In this document: positions 24,362 to 31,199 of the stretch, piece after piece
Numbering within the stretch: the first letter of the stretch is position 1
Layout: the number at the start of each line of letters is the position of its first letter
Source of the DNA: JANWHF01 sp036276235
GTDB taxonomy: Bacteria; Planctomycetota; Phycisphaerae; Tepidisphaerales; Tepidisphaeraceae
Assembly: GCA_036276235.1 (NCBI GenBank)
Contig: DATBDZ010000044.1
Location: 1-36,884, forward strand
DNA: 36,884 nucleotides
Reading direction: 5' to 3'
Position numbers and translations under genes: made by a program
The notes under the pieces: model-generated
Database searches by the model: none
The model's input: the letters and a program-made list of their open reading frames with translations, nothing else
What the model was told of the DNA's origin: nothing

Positions 24362-24476
24362 AGTGCTCGCGAATCGCGCCATATCGCGACACGCTGTCCC
24401 CTCACCCTGCCCTCTCCCCTGAGTACAGGGGAGAGGGTTCTAAGGGCGCAAGCTCCCGGCTCAACCGCGCGAACGG

Positions 24477-24505
24477 GCCAGATGCTTCGGAGTACCTCAG
24501 CATGA
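24477..24505 (+). repeat. 29-bp dispersed repeat, copy 1
   Basis: The unit GATGCTTCGGAGTACCTCAG with its flanks (GCCA before, CATGAC after) is identical at 24477-24505 and 25943-25971. It contains GGAG nine bases before an ATG. Here the ATG opens a frame of only 12 codons. Confidence 0.7.
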
Positions 24506-24579
24506 CGGCTCTTGGCAGTGGTAATGTTGTTTGTCCTTAAGGTGCCTCGACCAGCTGCCGCGCGAAGGAACGTGAAAAA

Positions 24580-25686
24580 ATGATTGAGCGAATAACTTTG
24601 ACAATCGGCATGATCGTGTGCGGAATTTCGATCCTGCTGTTTGTGACCGGTCAGGCCCGCGCGGCGGACGAAGTGACGCAAGTCGCGCTCGTCGGCTCCG
24701 CGCATATTCACACGCCGGACTTTGCCGCTCGGCTGATCAAGCGCACCGATGTGAAGGTGAAGAGCGTTTGGGATCGCGATCCGGCGCTGGCGGCTCAGTA
24801 TGCGAAGCAGCTTAACGCGGCAGTTGTCAGCGATGTGAATGTGATCTGGAATGACCCGACGATCAAAGCCGTCATTATTTGCTCGCAGACCAATCAGCAT
24901 CTTGAACTGGTCACGGCGGCGGCTCGCGCGAAGAAGCAGATTTACGCGGAGAAGCCGCTGGGGATGGGCGCTGCCGACGCGTACGCGATGGCTCGGGCGA
25001 TCGATGATGCCGGGCTGCTTTTTCAGACCGGCTACTTCATGCGCGGCGATCCGAAGCTGCAATTCCTCAAAGAGCAGATGCAGAAGGGCGCGTTCGGCAA
25101 AATCACGCGCATCCGCGGCTCCAACGCGCATAACGGGGCGCTCGCCGGCTGGTTCGACAAGGAATACCGCTGGATGGCCGACCCCAAGCAATCAGGCGTC
25201 GGCGGTTACGGTGATCTGGGAACGCACGCGCTCGATCTCATGCTATGGCTCATGAACGAGCCGGTTGTTCGCGTGACCGCGACAACGTCACCTGGCACCG
25301 CCCGCTACGAAAACTGCGACGAGCTGGGCGAAGGCATTCTGATCTTCAAAGGCGGCACGATCGGCACGCTGGCGGCGGGGTGGGATGATGTGGCTAATCC
25401 GGTGACGCTGGAAATCGCCGGCACGGAAGGGCACGCCGTCATCATGAACGATCAGCTTTATTTCCAGACGAAGAAAGTCGCCGGCGCGACGGGGAAGGAG
25501 CCGTGGAAGGATCTGCCGCAGAAACAGGCGCATCCATTCGATCTGTTTCTCGATGCGGTGGTCGGAAAGGGAACCGCCGGCATCATCGGCGCAGACGAGG
25601 CGGCATATCGCGCGGCCGTCATGGACGCACTCTATCAGGGAGCGAAGGGACAGAAGTGGGCGGATGTGCAGCAGCCGACGAAGTGA
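24580..25686 (+). CDS. Exported Gfo/Idh/MocA family oxidoreductase
   Basis: The 368-residue protein has a Sec-like signal peptide (core LTIGMIVCGISILLFVTG, cleavage after ARA) and no twin arginine. The Rossmann half begins TQVALVGSAHIHTPDF, where GSAHIHT stands in place of the usual GxGxxG. The family EKP motif is intact (YAEKPLGMG), as is GGYGDLGTHALDLMLWL in the substrate domain with the catalytic-type D...H pattern. AAGGA lies about ten bases before the ATG. The family oxidises or reduces sugars and cyclitols with NAD(P). Next to DUF1080 it may make or use 3-keto sugars. How an unfolded Sec substrate would obtain its nucleotide is unclear. Confidence 0.88.
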   Translation: MIERITLTIGMIVCGISILLFVTGQARAADEVTQVALVGSAHIHTPDFAARLIKRTDVKVKSVWDRDPALAAQYAKQLNAAVVSDVNVIWNDPTIKAVIICSQTNQHLELVTAAARAKKQIYAEKPLGMGAADAYAMARAIDDAGLLFQTGYFMRGDPKLQFLKEQMQKGAFGKITRIRGSNAHNGALAGWFDKEYRWMADPKQSGVGGYGDLGTHALDLMLWLMNEPVVRVTATTSPGTARYENCDELGEGILIFKGGTIGTLAAGWDDVANPVTLEIAGTEGHAVIMNDQLYFQTKKVAGATGKEPWKDLPQKQAHPFDLFLDAVVGKGTAGIIGADEAAYRAAVMDALYQGAKGQKWADVQQPTK

Positions 25687-25834
25687 TGATGAGCATGGCC
25701 TCAAATAGTTTCCTCACAATCGCGGCGCGCGCGCTTAAAAGGGTCGGCTGCGCTCTGCTAAATCCGAGACAGGTTCTTCAACGAAATCGGGGGGAGAAGA
25801 TGGCCGTCTTCGGTGCGCCCCCGAAGCACGAAAA

Positions 25835-25893
25835 CGGCGGGCAGTGCCCGCCCTACGAATATGTGCGGCGCGTAGGGCGGGCACTGCCCGCCG
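25835..25893. repeat. GTAG-headed palindrome pair, GGCAGTGCC variant
   Basis: Perfect 23-bp inverted copies at 25835-25857 and 25871-25893 are separated by 13 bases. Each is CGTAG followed by GGCGGGCACTGCCCGCC. The pair lies in the 281-bp space before the propeller gene. The frame of that gene stays open through it, back to an ATG at 25686 that overlaps the previous stop. Confidence 0.75.
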
Positions 25894-25942
25894 CGGTTTC
25901 GCGACAGGTACTCGCAAGCCTCTGGCCCGCTCGCGCGAGTAA

Positions 25943-25971
25943 GCCAGATGCTTCGGAGTACCTCAGCATGA
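25943..25971 (+). repeat. 29-bp dispersed repeat, copy 2 (supplies the start of the propeller gene)
   Basis: This copy is identical to 24477-24505. Here its internal GGAG (25954-25957) and ATG (25968-25970) are in frame with the propeller protein and ahead of a credible signal peptide. The repeat may therefore provide the translation start. Confidence 0.65.
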
Positions 25972-27203
25972 CAGTCTTCCACCGTTGTGGACGAGAAACG
26001 GCGCGGCCCAAAGCATCTTTCATTGAACTGGCGATGGCGGGATTCCTTATTTCATTGAGCGCATCGTCTCGTCTATTCGCCCAAACCAAGCCAGCCGACT
26101 TACCCAAAGACTGGCCCGCCTTTCACGCCGGCGGGGCGTTGCGCGGCGTGGCGCAGCCGATCGGCGCGCCGCCGATGAAACTGCGATGGACCTTTCGCAC
26201 CAGCGAGAACCTTCCGGCGACCGCGCCGAGTAGCACGCAACCCGCGCCGCAGGCGGGGCGGTTTGAAGGGTCGGCGGCCATCTCCAATGGAACGGTCTAC
26301 ATCGCGGACACCGCAGGGCTGTTGCATGCGATCGATCTGAAGACCGGCAAACGCAAATGGGTTTACCCGGCGATCGACGGGGAAGGATTTGAAACGACGC
26401 CGCTCGTGATGGATGGAAAAGTTTTCATCGGCGATCTGGGCGGCATTTTTCACGCCGTCGCGGCTAGCGATGGCCACAAGCTCTGGACCTTTGACAGCGC
26501 CTCGACCATCCACTCCTCGGCCAACGCGATCGGAAATCGGATCGTCTTCGGTGACGACGGCGCCGACATCTTCTGTATCGACGCCAACACCGGCGCCAAG
26601 CTCTGGGAGGAAAAGGCCGGCGATCGCGTCAACGGCGCCCCGGCGATCGTTGATGGGGCGGCGCTGGTTTCCGGATGCGATGCGCAGCTTCGCGGCATCG
26701 GCCTGGCCGATGGGAAGGAAATGTACGCCGTTGATCTGGGCGCGCTCTGCCCCGGCTCGGCGGCGATCTCCAACAATCGCATCGTCATGGGCACCGACGG
26801 CGGCCGCGTTGTCTGCCTGACAGCCGACAAACGCCAGCAGGCGTGGCTGTTTGAAAGCGTCGAGAATCGCGCGATGGTCTATTCCTCGCCGGCGATCGCC
26901 GACGGAATCGTCGTCGTCGGCGCCCGCGACCGGAACGTCTACGGCTTGGAACTATCGAGCGGCAAAAAGATCTGGTCATTCCCCACCCGCGGCGAAGTCG
27001 ATTCATCCCCCGCCATCAGCGGCGGCCGCGTTTATGTCGGAAGCAAAGACCGCAAGCTCTACGTGCTCGACTTGAAAACCGGCGCGAAAATCTGGGAATT
27101 CTCCGCCTCGCGCGCGATCACCGGATCGCCGGCCATTGCGGAGGGCGTCGCGGTGGTGGGGGACACGTCGGGGACGCTGTATTGCCTGGAGCCGGAAAAG
27201 TAG
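25968..27203 (+). CDS. Secreted PQQ-like beta-propeller repeat protein
   Basis: The protein is 411 residues from this ATG. The start is chosen because it gives a basic n-region (RPKAS) before the hydrophobic segment MAGFLISLSASS and cleavage after LFA. ATG 26034 lacks the charged n-region, and ATG 25686 would include repeat-encoded sequence. The propeller blades show the BamB/PQQ pattern: AAISNGTVYIADTAGLLHAIDLKTGKRKW, VMDGKVFIGDLGGIFHAV and ISGGRVYVGSKDRKLYVLDLKTGAKIWEF. No PQQ ligand set can be demonstrated. The stop codon TAG is the beginning of a GTAG repeat unit. It probably works with the adjacent exported redox proteins. Confidence 0.85.
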   Translation: MTVFHRCGRETARPKASFIELAMAGFLISLSASSRLFAQTKPADLPKDWPAFHAGGALRGVAQPIGAPPMKLRWTFRTSENLPATAPSSTQPAPQAGRFEGSAAISNGTVYIADTAGLLHAIDLKTGKRKWVYPAIDGEGFETTPLVMDGKVFIGDLGGIFHAVAASDGHKLWTFDSASTIHSSANAIGNRIVFGDDGADIFCIDANTGAKLWEEKAGDRVNGAPAIVDGAALVSGCDAQLRGIGLADGKEMYAVDLGALCPGSAAISNNRIVMGTDGGRVVCLTADKRQQAWLFESVENRAMVYSSPAIADGIVVVGARDRNVYGLELSSGKKIWSFPTRGEVDSSPAISGGRVYVGSKDRKLYVLDLKTGAKIWEFSASRAITGSPAIAEGVAVVGDTSGTLYCLEPEK

Positions 27204-27221
27204 GGCGGGATTTATCCCGCC
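27200..27221. repeat. GTAG palindrome, single copy, containing a stop codon
   Basis: The same unit as 24268-24289 begins with the last base of a lysine codon and then TAG, which is the stop codon of the propeller gene. Confidence 0.7.
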
Positions 27222-27240
27222 GAATCCTGCCGCGCATTCT

Positions 27241-27391
27241 CCCTCTCCCCTGTACTCAGGGGAGAGGGTTGGGGTGAGGGGACGAACGCGTCAATCTTGC
27301 GAACCGCGCCATTTTGCGGCCGGCTGTCCCCTCACCCTGCCCTCTCCCCTGAGTACGACTCGACTGAGCTCGTCGAAGTCAGGGGAGAGGG
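27241..27391. repeat. REP/BIME-like composite, copy C, with a 24-bp insertion
   Basis: Hairpin 1 (27241-27268) and hairpin 2 (27340-27391) are head to head around the same core as copies A and B (CTTGCGAACCGCGCCATTTT). In hairpin 2 a 24-base palindrome (27357-27380) sits between GAGTAC and AGGGG. Copy B has these directly joined (24421-24431). The rest of 27204-27487 is otherwise empty. Confidence 0.75.
27357..27380. mobile_element. 24-bp palindromic insertion in a hairpin loop
   Basis: GACTCGAC-tgagctc-GTCGAAGTC forms a small imperfect hairpin. Comparison with copy B shows a clean insertion after GAGTAC with no lost bases and no evident target duplication. Confidence 0.55.
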
Positions 27392-27487
27392 TTCTCAGAG
27401 GGTCGACTCCTGGGGGAGGGCCCCTTCCGCAAACGCTGCAATCAACGAAACGTATTTCAGATGAGCCATCACTTCGGAGGTCCCTTG

Positions 27488-30430
27488 GTGCGTAACAGAA
27501 ATAGATTCCACGTGTGCATGTTCATCGTGTTGGTGCTCTGTGGTAGATCTCTTGCCGCGGGCCTATCCCCCGACGAAGCGCTCAAAGCCCTCAAACCTCT
27601 CCCCGGTTTTGAAGTGACACTTTGTGCCGCCGAGCCGGCGATTAAGCAACCCGTCAACATCATGTTCGATCAGCGGGGGCGGATGTGGGTGGTGCAATAT
27701 CTTCAGTATCCGCATCCGGCGGGGATAAAGCCTCAGAGTGTCGATCAATATTTGCGGACGCAGTATGACAAGGTTCCTCCGCCGCCGCCGGAAGGGCCGC
27801 GCGGGGCGGATCGGATTACGATTCTGGAAAGCAGCAGGCATGATGGAAACTTCGATCGCGCGAAGGATTTTGTTGGCGGGCTGAATATCGCGACCGGGGT
27901 TGAGATTGGGTACGGCGGCATTTGGGTGACTCAAGCGCCGTATCTGCTGTTCTATCCCGATCGCGATGGGGACGATGTGCCGGATGGGCCGCCGACGGTG
28001 GTGCTCAGCGGGTTTGGGATGGAGGACACGCACGCGGTCGTCAACCATCTCACCTGGGGCCCGGACGGCTGGCTGTATGGCTGCCAGGGAAGCACCTGCA
28101 CCGCCAACGTGCAAGGCAATGAATTCCAGCAGGCGGCGTGGCGCTATAACCCACGCACCAAAGCGTTCGAAGTTTTCAGCGAAGGGGGCGGCAACACCTT
28201 TGGCCTGGAATGGGACGAGCACGGCAACCTGCTCACCGGCACCAACTACGCGAACTTCGCGATGGTGCATTACGTGCAGGGCGGGTACTTCATCAAAAAT
28301 TTCGGCAAGCACGGGGAGCTGCACAACCCATTTGCCTACGGATATCTCGATCACGCGCCGCACAGCGGATTTGCGGGCGGGCATGTGACGCAGCTTGGCG
28401 TGATGTATCAGGGCGGTGCATTTCCGAAGGAGTTGGATGGGACATGGATCACGCCGCGCTTGCTGGATAATCGGATCGATTGGGATCGGGTCGATGCGAT
28501 CGGCTCGACATTCAAGACAACCAACAGCGGAATCTTGCTCGATTCGACCGATAAACGTTTTCGCCCGGTCGATCTGCGAACGGGGCCGGATGGTGCGCTC
28601 TACATCGCCGACTGGTACGACCAGCGCGCGAATCATGTCATCGCGGTGGACAATTGGGAGAAGGATACGGGACGAATCTATCGGCTCGCGCCAAAGGGGC
28701 TCAAATCGTACGGGGAATTCGACCTGGCAAAGCTGAGCAGCGATCAACTGGTCGATCAGCTTTCCAACGCGAACGACTGGTACGCCCGCACGGCGCGGCG
28801 GATTCTGGCCGATCGGCGCGATGCATCCGTCGTGCCGCGCTTGCGCGAGATGGTGCTCAAGGAGCGCGGGCGGCTCGCCCTGGAATCGCTCTGGGCACTA
28901 TACGTGAGCGGCGGGTTTGATGATGCCTTTGCGATGCAGACGCTGGAGCATCTCAACGCCGATGTCCGTTGGTGGACGGTGCGGCTGCTATGCGATGAGA
29001 AAAACGTATCAGCATCGATCCTGCCCAAGCTGATCGAGCTGGCCCGCAAGGATGACAGCGCCGCCGTGCGGTTGCAGCTTGCCTGCTCGGCGCGACGATT
29101 GCCGGCGGAGCAGTGTCTGCCGATCGTCCGCGAGCTTCTGCTGCGATCGGAAGACGCGGGCGATCGCGATATCCCGCTGCTGATCTGGTGGGCGATCGAG
29201 AGCAAAGCCACCAGCGCCCGCGACGCGACCACGAGCCTCTTTGGCAACGAGCAAATGTGGAAATCGCCGATCGTCCGCGATGTGATGCTAGAGCGCTTGG
29301 GCCGTCGATACACGGCGCAGCGGAACGAAGAGGATTTCGTGGCGTGCGCGCGCTTGCTGGCCGCAGCACTGGCTAATGATGATGCGGATCGCATCGTCGC
29401 AGGAATGGAGAAGGGGATGGCAGGCGTGCCGCTGGCGAAGATGCCGGCGGCGCTTGCCGCGCAGATCGAGCGGCTCTGGGGGCGCCAGCCGCGCAGTACG
29501 ACGATGGTTCGGCTTGCTCTGAGGTTGGGCAGCGAAGAAGCCGAAGCCGAGGCGCTTCGGATCGTCAACGAACCGGCGACGAAGCTGGCCGATCGCGTTT
29601 CATTGATTGAGATTCTCGGGCAGGCGGCACGCCCGAATTCCGAGCCGGCGCTGGTAAGGCTTATCGCGCCGGCGCAGCCGAAGCAGGTTCGCCTGACGGC
29701 GCTGGTCGCGCTGCAATCATATGACGATGCCGCGGTGGCGCAATCGATTCTCGAACATTATGGCGCGATGGACGCCGATCTTCGCAGCCGCGCGAGGAAT
29801 GTGCTGTGCGGAAGGCCGGCGTGGTCAGAAGCGCTCTTGGCGGCTGTGGAAGGCGGAAAGATTTCGCGGCAGGATGTGCCGCTCGATCAGGTCCGCCAGA
29901 TTCTGCTGCATCACGATGCGAAGCTCGATGCGGAAGTCGCCGCCCTCTGGGGCGAAGTGCAGCCGGCGACGACTTTCGAAAAGCAGCAGGCAATCGCCCG
30001 CATCATGCGCATCCTCAAGACCGGTGACGGCGACGCATCGCGCGGCAAACCCCTCTTCGCACAAACCTGCGGCGCATGCCACAAACTGCGCGGCGGCAAC
30101 GTGACGATCGGCCCCGACCTCACCGCCTACGACCGCAAAGACCTGAATTTCCTGGTCCCCAACATCGTCGATCCCAGCGCCTCGATCCGCCCCGAATACG
30201 CTGCCTACACGCTGCGCACAACCGATCGGCGAATCCTGAATGGGCCGCTCATCGAATCCAGCCCGCAGGCAGTAACAATCGAAGACGGCACCGCGCGCAT
30301 AACCGTGCCGCGCTCGCAAATCCAGCGACTCGACGCGTCAGCCATCTCTCGCATGCCGGAGAAGCTGTTGGATCCGATGAGCGAGCAGCAGATCAGAGAC
30401 CTGTTTGCGTGGATAGCGGCGGAGAAATGA
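27488..30430 (+). CDS. PVC-type membrane-bound dehydrogenase with CxxCH haem domain
   Basis: The protein is 980 residues from GTG 27488, chosen because GGAGG (27476-27480) lies seven bases upstream; the in-frame ATG 27461 has no such site. A signal peptide follows (core MFIVLVLCGRSLAAG). Residues about 15-400 match the PVC membrane-bound dehydrogenase N-terminal domain (sorbosone-dehydrogenase-like propeller: FDQRGRMWVVQYLQYPH, WGPDGWLYGCQGST, LRTGPDGALYIADWYD). About 400-840 is HEAT-like helical sequence. The C-terminal domain has one haem site, CGACH (Cys861, Cys864, His865), and GGNVTIGPDLTAYD. It probably passes electrons from carbohydrate oxidation to a respiratory carrier. Confidence 0.92.
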   Translation: MRNRNRFHVCMFIVLVLCGRSLAAGLSPDEALKALKPLPGFEVTLCAAEPAIKQPVNIMFDQRGRMWVVQYLQYPHPAGIKPQSVDQYLRTQYDKVPPPPPEGPRGADRITILESSRHDGNFDRAKDFVGGLNIATGVEIGYGGIWVTQAPYLLFYPDRDGDDVPDGPPTVVLSGFGMEDTHAVVNHLTWGPDGWLYGCQGSTCTANVQGNEFQQAAWRYNPRTKAFEVFSEGGGNTFGLEWDEHGNLLTGTNYANFAMVHYVQGGYFIKNFGKHGELHNPFAYGYLDHAPHSGFAGGHVTQLGVMYQGGAFPKELDGTWITPRLLDNRIDWDRVDAIGSTFKTTNSGILLDSTDKRFRPVDLRTGPDGALYIADWYDQRANHVIAVDNWEKDTGRIYRLAPKGLKSYGEFDLAKLSSDQLVDQLSNANDWYARTARRILADRRDASVVPRLREMVLKERGRLALESLWALYVSGGFDDAFAMQTLEHLNADVRWWTVRLLCDEKNVSASILPKLIELARKDDSAAVRLQLACSARRLPAEQCLPIVRELLLRSEDAGDRDIPLLIWWAIESKATSARDATTSLFGNEQMWKSPIVRDVMLERLGRRYTAQRNEEDFVACARLLAAALANDDADRIVAGMEKGMAGVPLAKMPAALAAQIERLWGRQPRSTTMVRLALRLGSEEAEAEALRIVNEPATKLADRVSLIEILGQAARPNSEPALVRLIAPAQPKQVRLTALVALQSYDDAAVAQSILEHYGAMDADLRSRARNVLCGRPAWSEALLAAVEGGKISRQDVPLDQVRQILLHHDAKLDAEVAALWGEVQPATTFEKQQAIARIMRILKTGDGDASRGKPLFAQTCGACHKLRGGNVTIGPDLTAYDRKDLNFLVPNIVDPSASIRPEYAAYTLRTTDRRILNGPLIESSPQAVTIEDGTARITVPRSQIQRLDASAISRMPEKLLDPMSEQQIRDLFAWIAAEK

Positions 30431-30477
30431 ATCGCATTGCTGCGAATTGGGAAGAGAAATCACCACGGAGTCACCAC

Positions 30478-30646
30478 GAATTCCGAAATCCGAATCCCCG
30501 AAATCCGAATCAATACGAAGAAGAAATTTCCTGATTTGTCCTTCGTGGTTCTTCGTGCTCCCTTCGTGCACTGGGTGGATTTCTTAGTTTCGGAATTCGG
30601 GCATTCGACATTGATTCGGTTTTCGGGGATTCGGATTTCGGAATTC
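30478..30646. repeat. 37-bp inverted repeats, 36/37 identical
   Basis: Arms at 30478-30514 and 30610-30646 are built from GAATTCCGAAATCCGAATCC-type words and differ at one position. The 95-base spacer contains CTTCGTGG/CTTCGTGC words. It fills the gap after the PVC gene. I see no gene in 30431-30747. Confidence 0.75.
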
Positions 30647-30678
30647 AACGGTGTTCTGAGCTGCATTTTGATGGCAGC

Positions 30679-30711
30679 AAAAAAACCGCCGGCATTCTCA
30701 GATGCCGGCGG
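30679..30711 (-). terminator. Rho-independent terminator of amtB-glnB
   Basis: On the minus strand a 10-bp perfect stem (CCGCCGGCAT/ATGCCGGCGG, 30686-30711, six-base loop) is followed by seven T residues (30685-30679). It lies about 37 bp after the glnB stop. Confidence 0.85.
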
Positions 30712-30747
30712 GCGCTTTTGCGACTGGTTTGTCGAATGGTTTCAAAC

Positions 30748-31098
30748 TCAAGGCCCGATGGCTTTGCTGCCGCTTTCGCCGGTGCGGATGCGGAAGCATT
30801 CTTCGAGGGGCAGGACGAAGATCTTGCCGTCGCCGATGCGGCCGGGTTCTGAGCGGGCCGCCTTCAGGATCGCGCCGACGGTGCGATCGACGAAGTTATC
30901 GTTGACCGCGATCTCGAGCTTCACTTTCGACAGCAGGCGGATGACGCCCTTGTTGCCGCGATATGATTCGGCATACCCGCGCTGGCTTCCGCAGCCGCGA
31001 ACGTCGGTTGCGGTCATGAGGCTGACTTGTTCCTTGTCCAGTGCATCCTGCACTTCTTCAAATTTTTCCGGACGAATGATTGCGATGATTAATTTCAT
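30748..31098 (-). CDS. glnB: PII nitrogen regulatory protein (GlnB/GlnK) without Tyr51
   Basis: The 116-residue protein has the PII length. Gln39 in the T-loop base, the B-loop (RSEPGRIGDGKIFVLP, about 82-97) and the C-terminal RIRTGE segment are conserved, so ATP and 2-oxoglutarate binding should be intact. Tyr46 is present, but position 51 is Gly and position 49 is Asn (YRGNKG). The uridylylation/adenylylation tyrosine and the cyanobacterial phosphoserine are therefore both absent. GGAG lies ten bases before the ATG. It is the second gene after amtB, with which it probably interacts at the membrane. Confidence 0.95.
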   Translation of the reverse strand: MKLIIAIIRPEKFEEVQDALDKEQVSLMTATDVRGCGSQRGYAESYRGNKGVIRLLSKVKLEIAVNDNFVDRTVGAILKAARSEPGRIGDGKIFVLPLEECFRIRTGESGSKAIGP

Positions 31099-31132
31099 GA
31101 TTGGGTCACTCCAACAGTTTCCTTAGCGCGAG

Positions 31133-31165
31133 CGGTGGGATGGATCTGCGGGACCCATCCCACCG
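31133..31165 (-). other. Intercistronic hairpin between amtB and glnB
   Basis: CGGTGGGATGG and CCATCCCACCG form a perfect 11-bp stem with an 11-base loop in the 101-bp gap. No T-run follows, so it is more likely an mRNA-stability or attenuation element than a terminator. Confidence 0.55.
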
Positions 31166-31199
31166 TTCGCTGGGATTTCGCACGTCGTGAAAGAACGCG

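Larger units (their letters stand above)
24108..24437. repeat. REP/BIME-like composite, copy B (interrupted)
   Basis: A degenerate hairpin (24108-24137) and a perfect one (24146-24168, 11-bp arms) are followed by GGGGTGAGGGG and core-like TTTGCGAATGGCACGC. Two different GTAG palindrome pairs (24233-24289 and 24301-24361) interrupt the unit. It then resumes with CGCGAATCGCGCCATATCGC, GTCCCCTCACC and the hairpin 24410-24437. This accounts for most of the gene-free stretch 24140-24579. Confidence 0.65.

Noticed and set aside
25503..25967. N-terminal extension of the propeller protein, including the ATG at 25686 overlapping the Gfo/Idh stop
   Set aside because: The frame is open but it overlaps the Gfo/Idh gene and then reads through inverted repeats. 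It gives no signal peptide at the start. The ATG at 25968 is better, although coupling at 25686 cannot be fully excluded.
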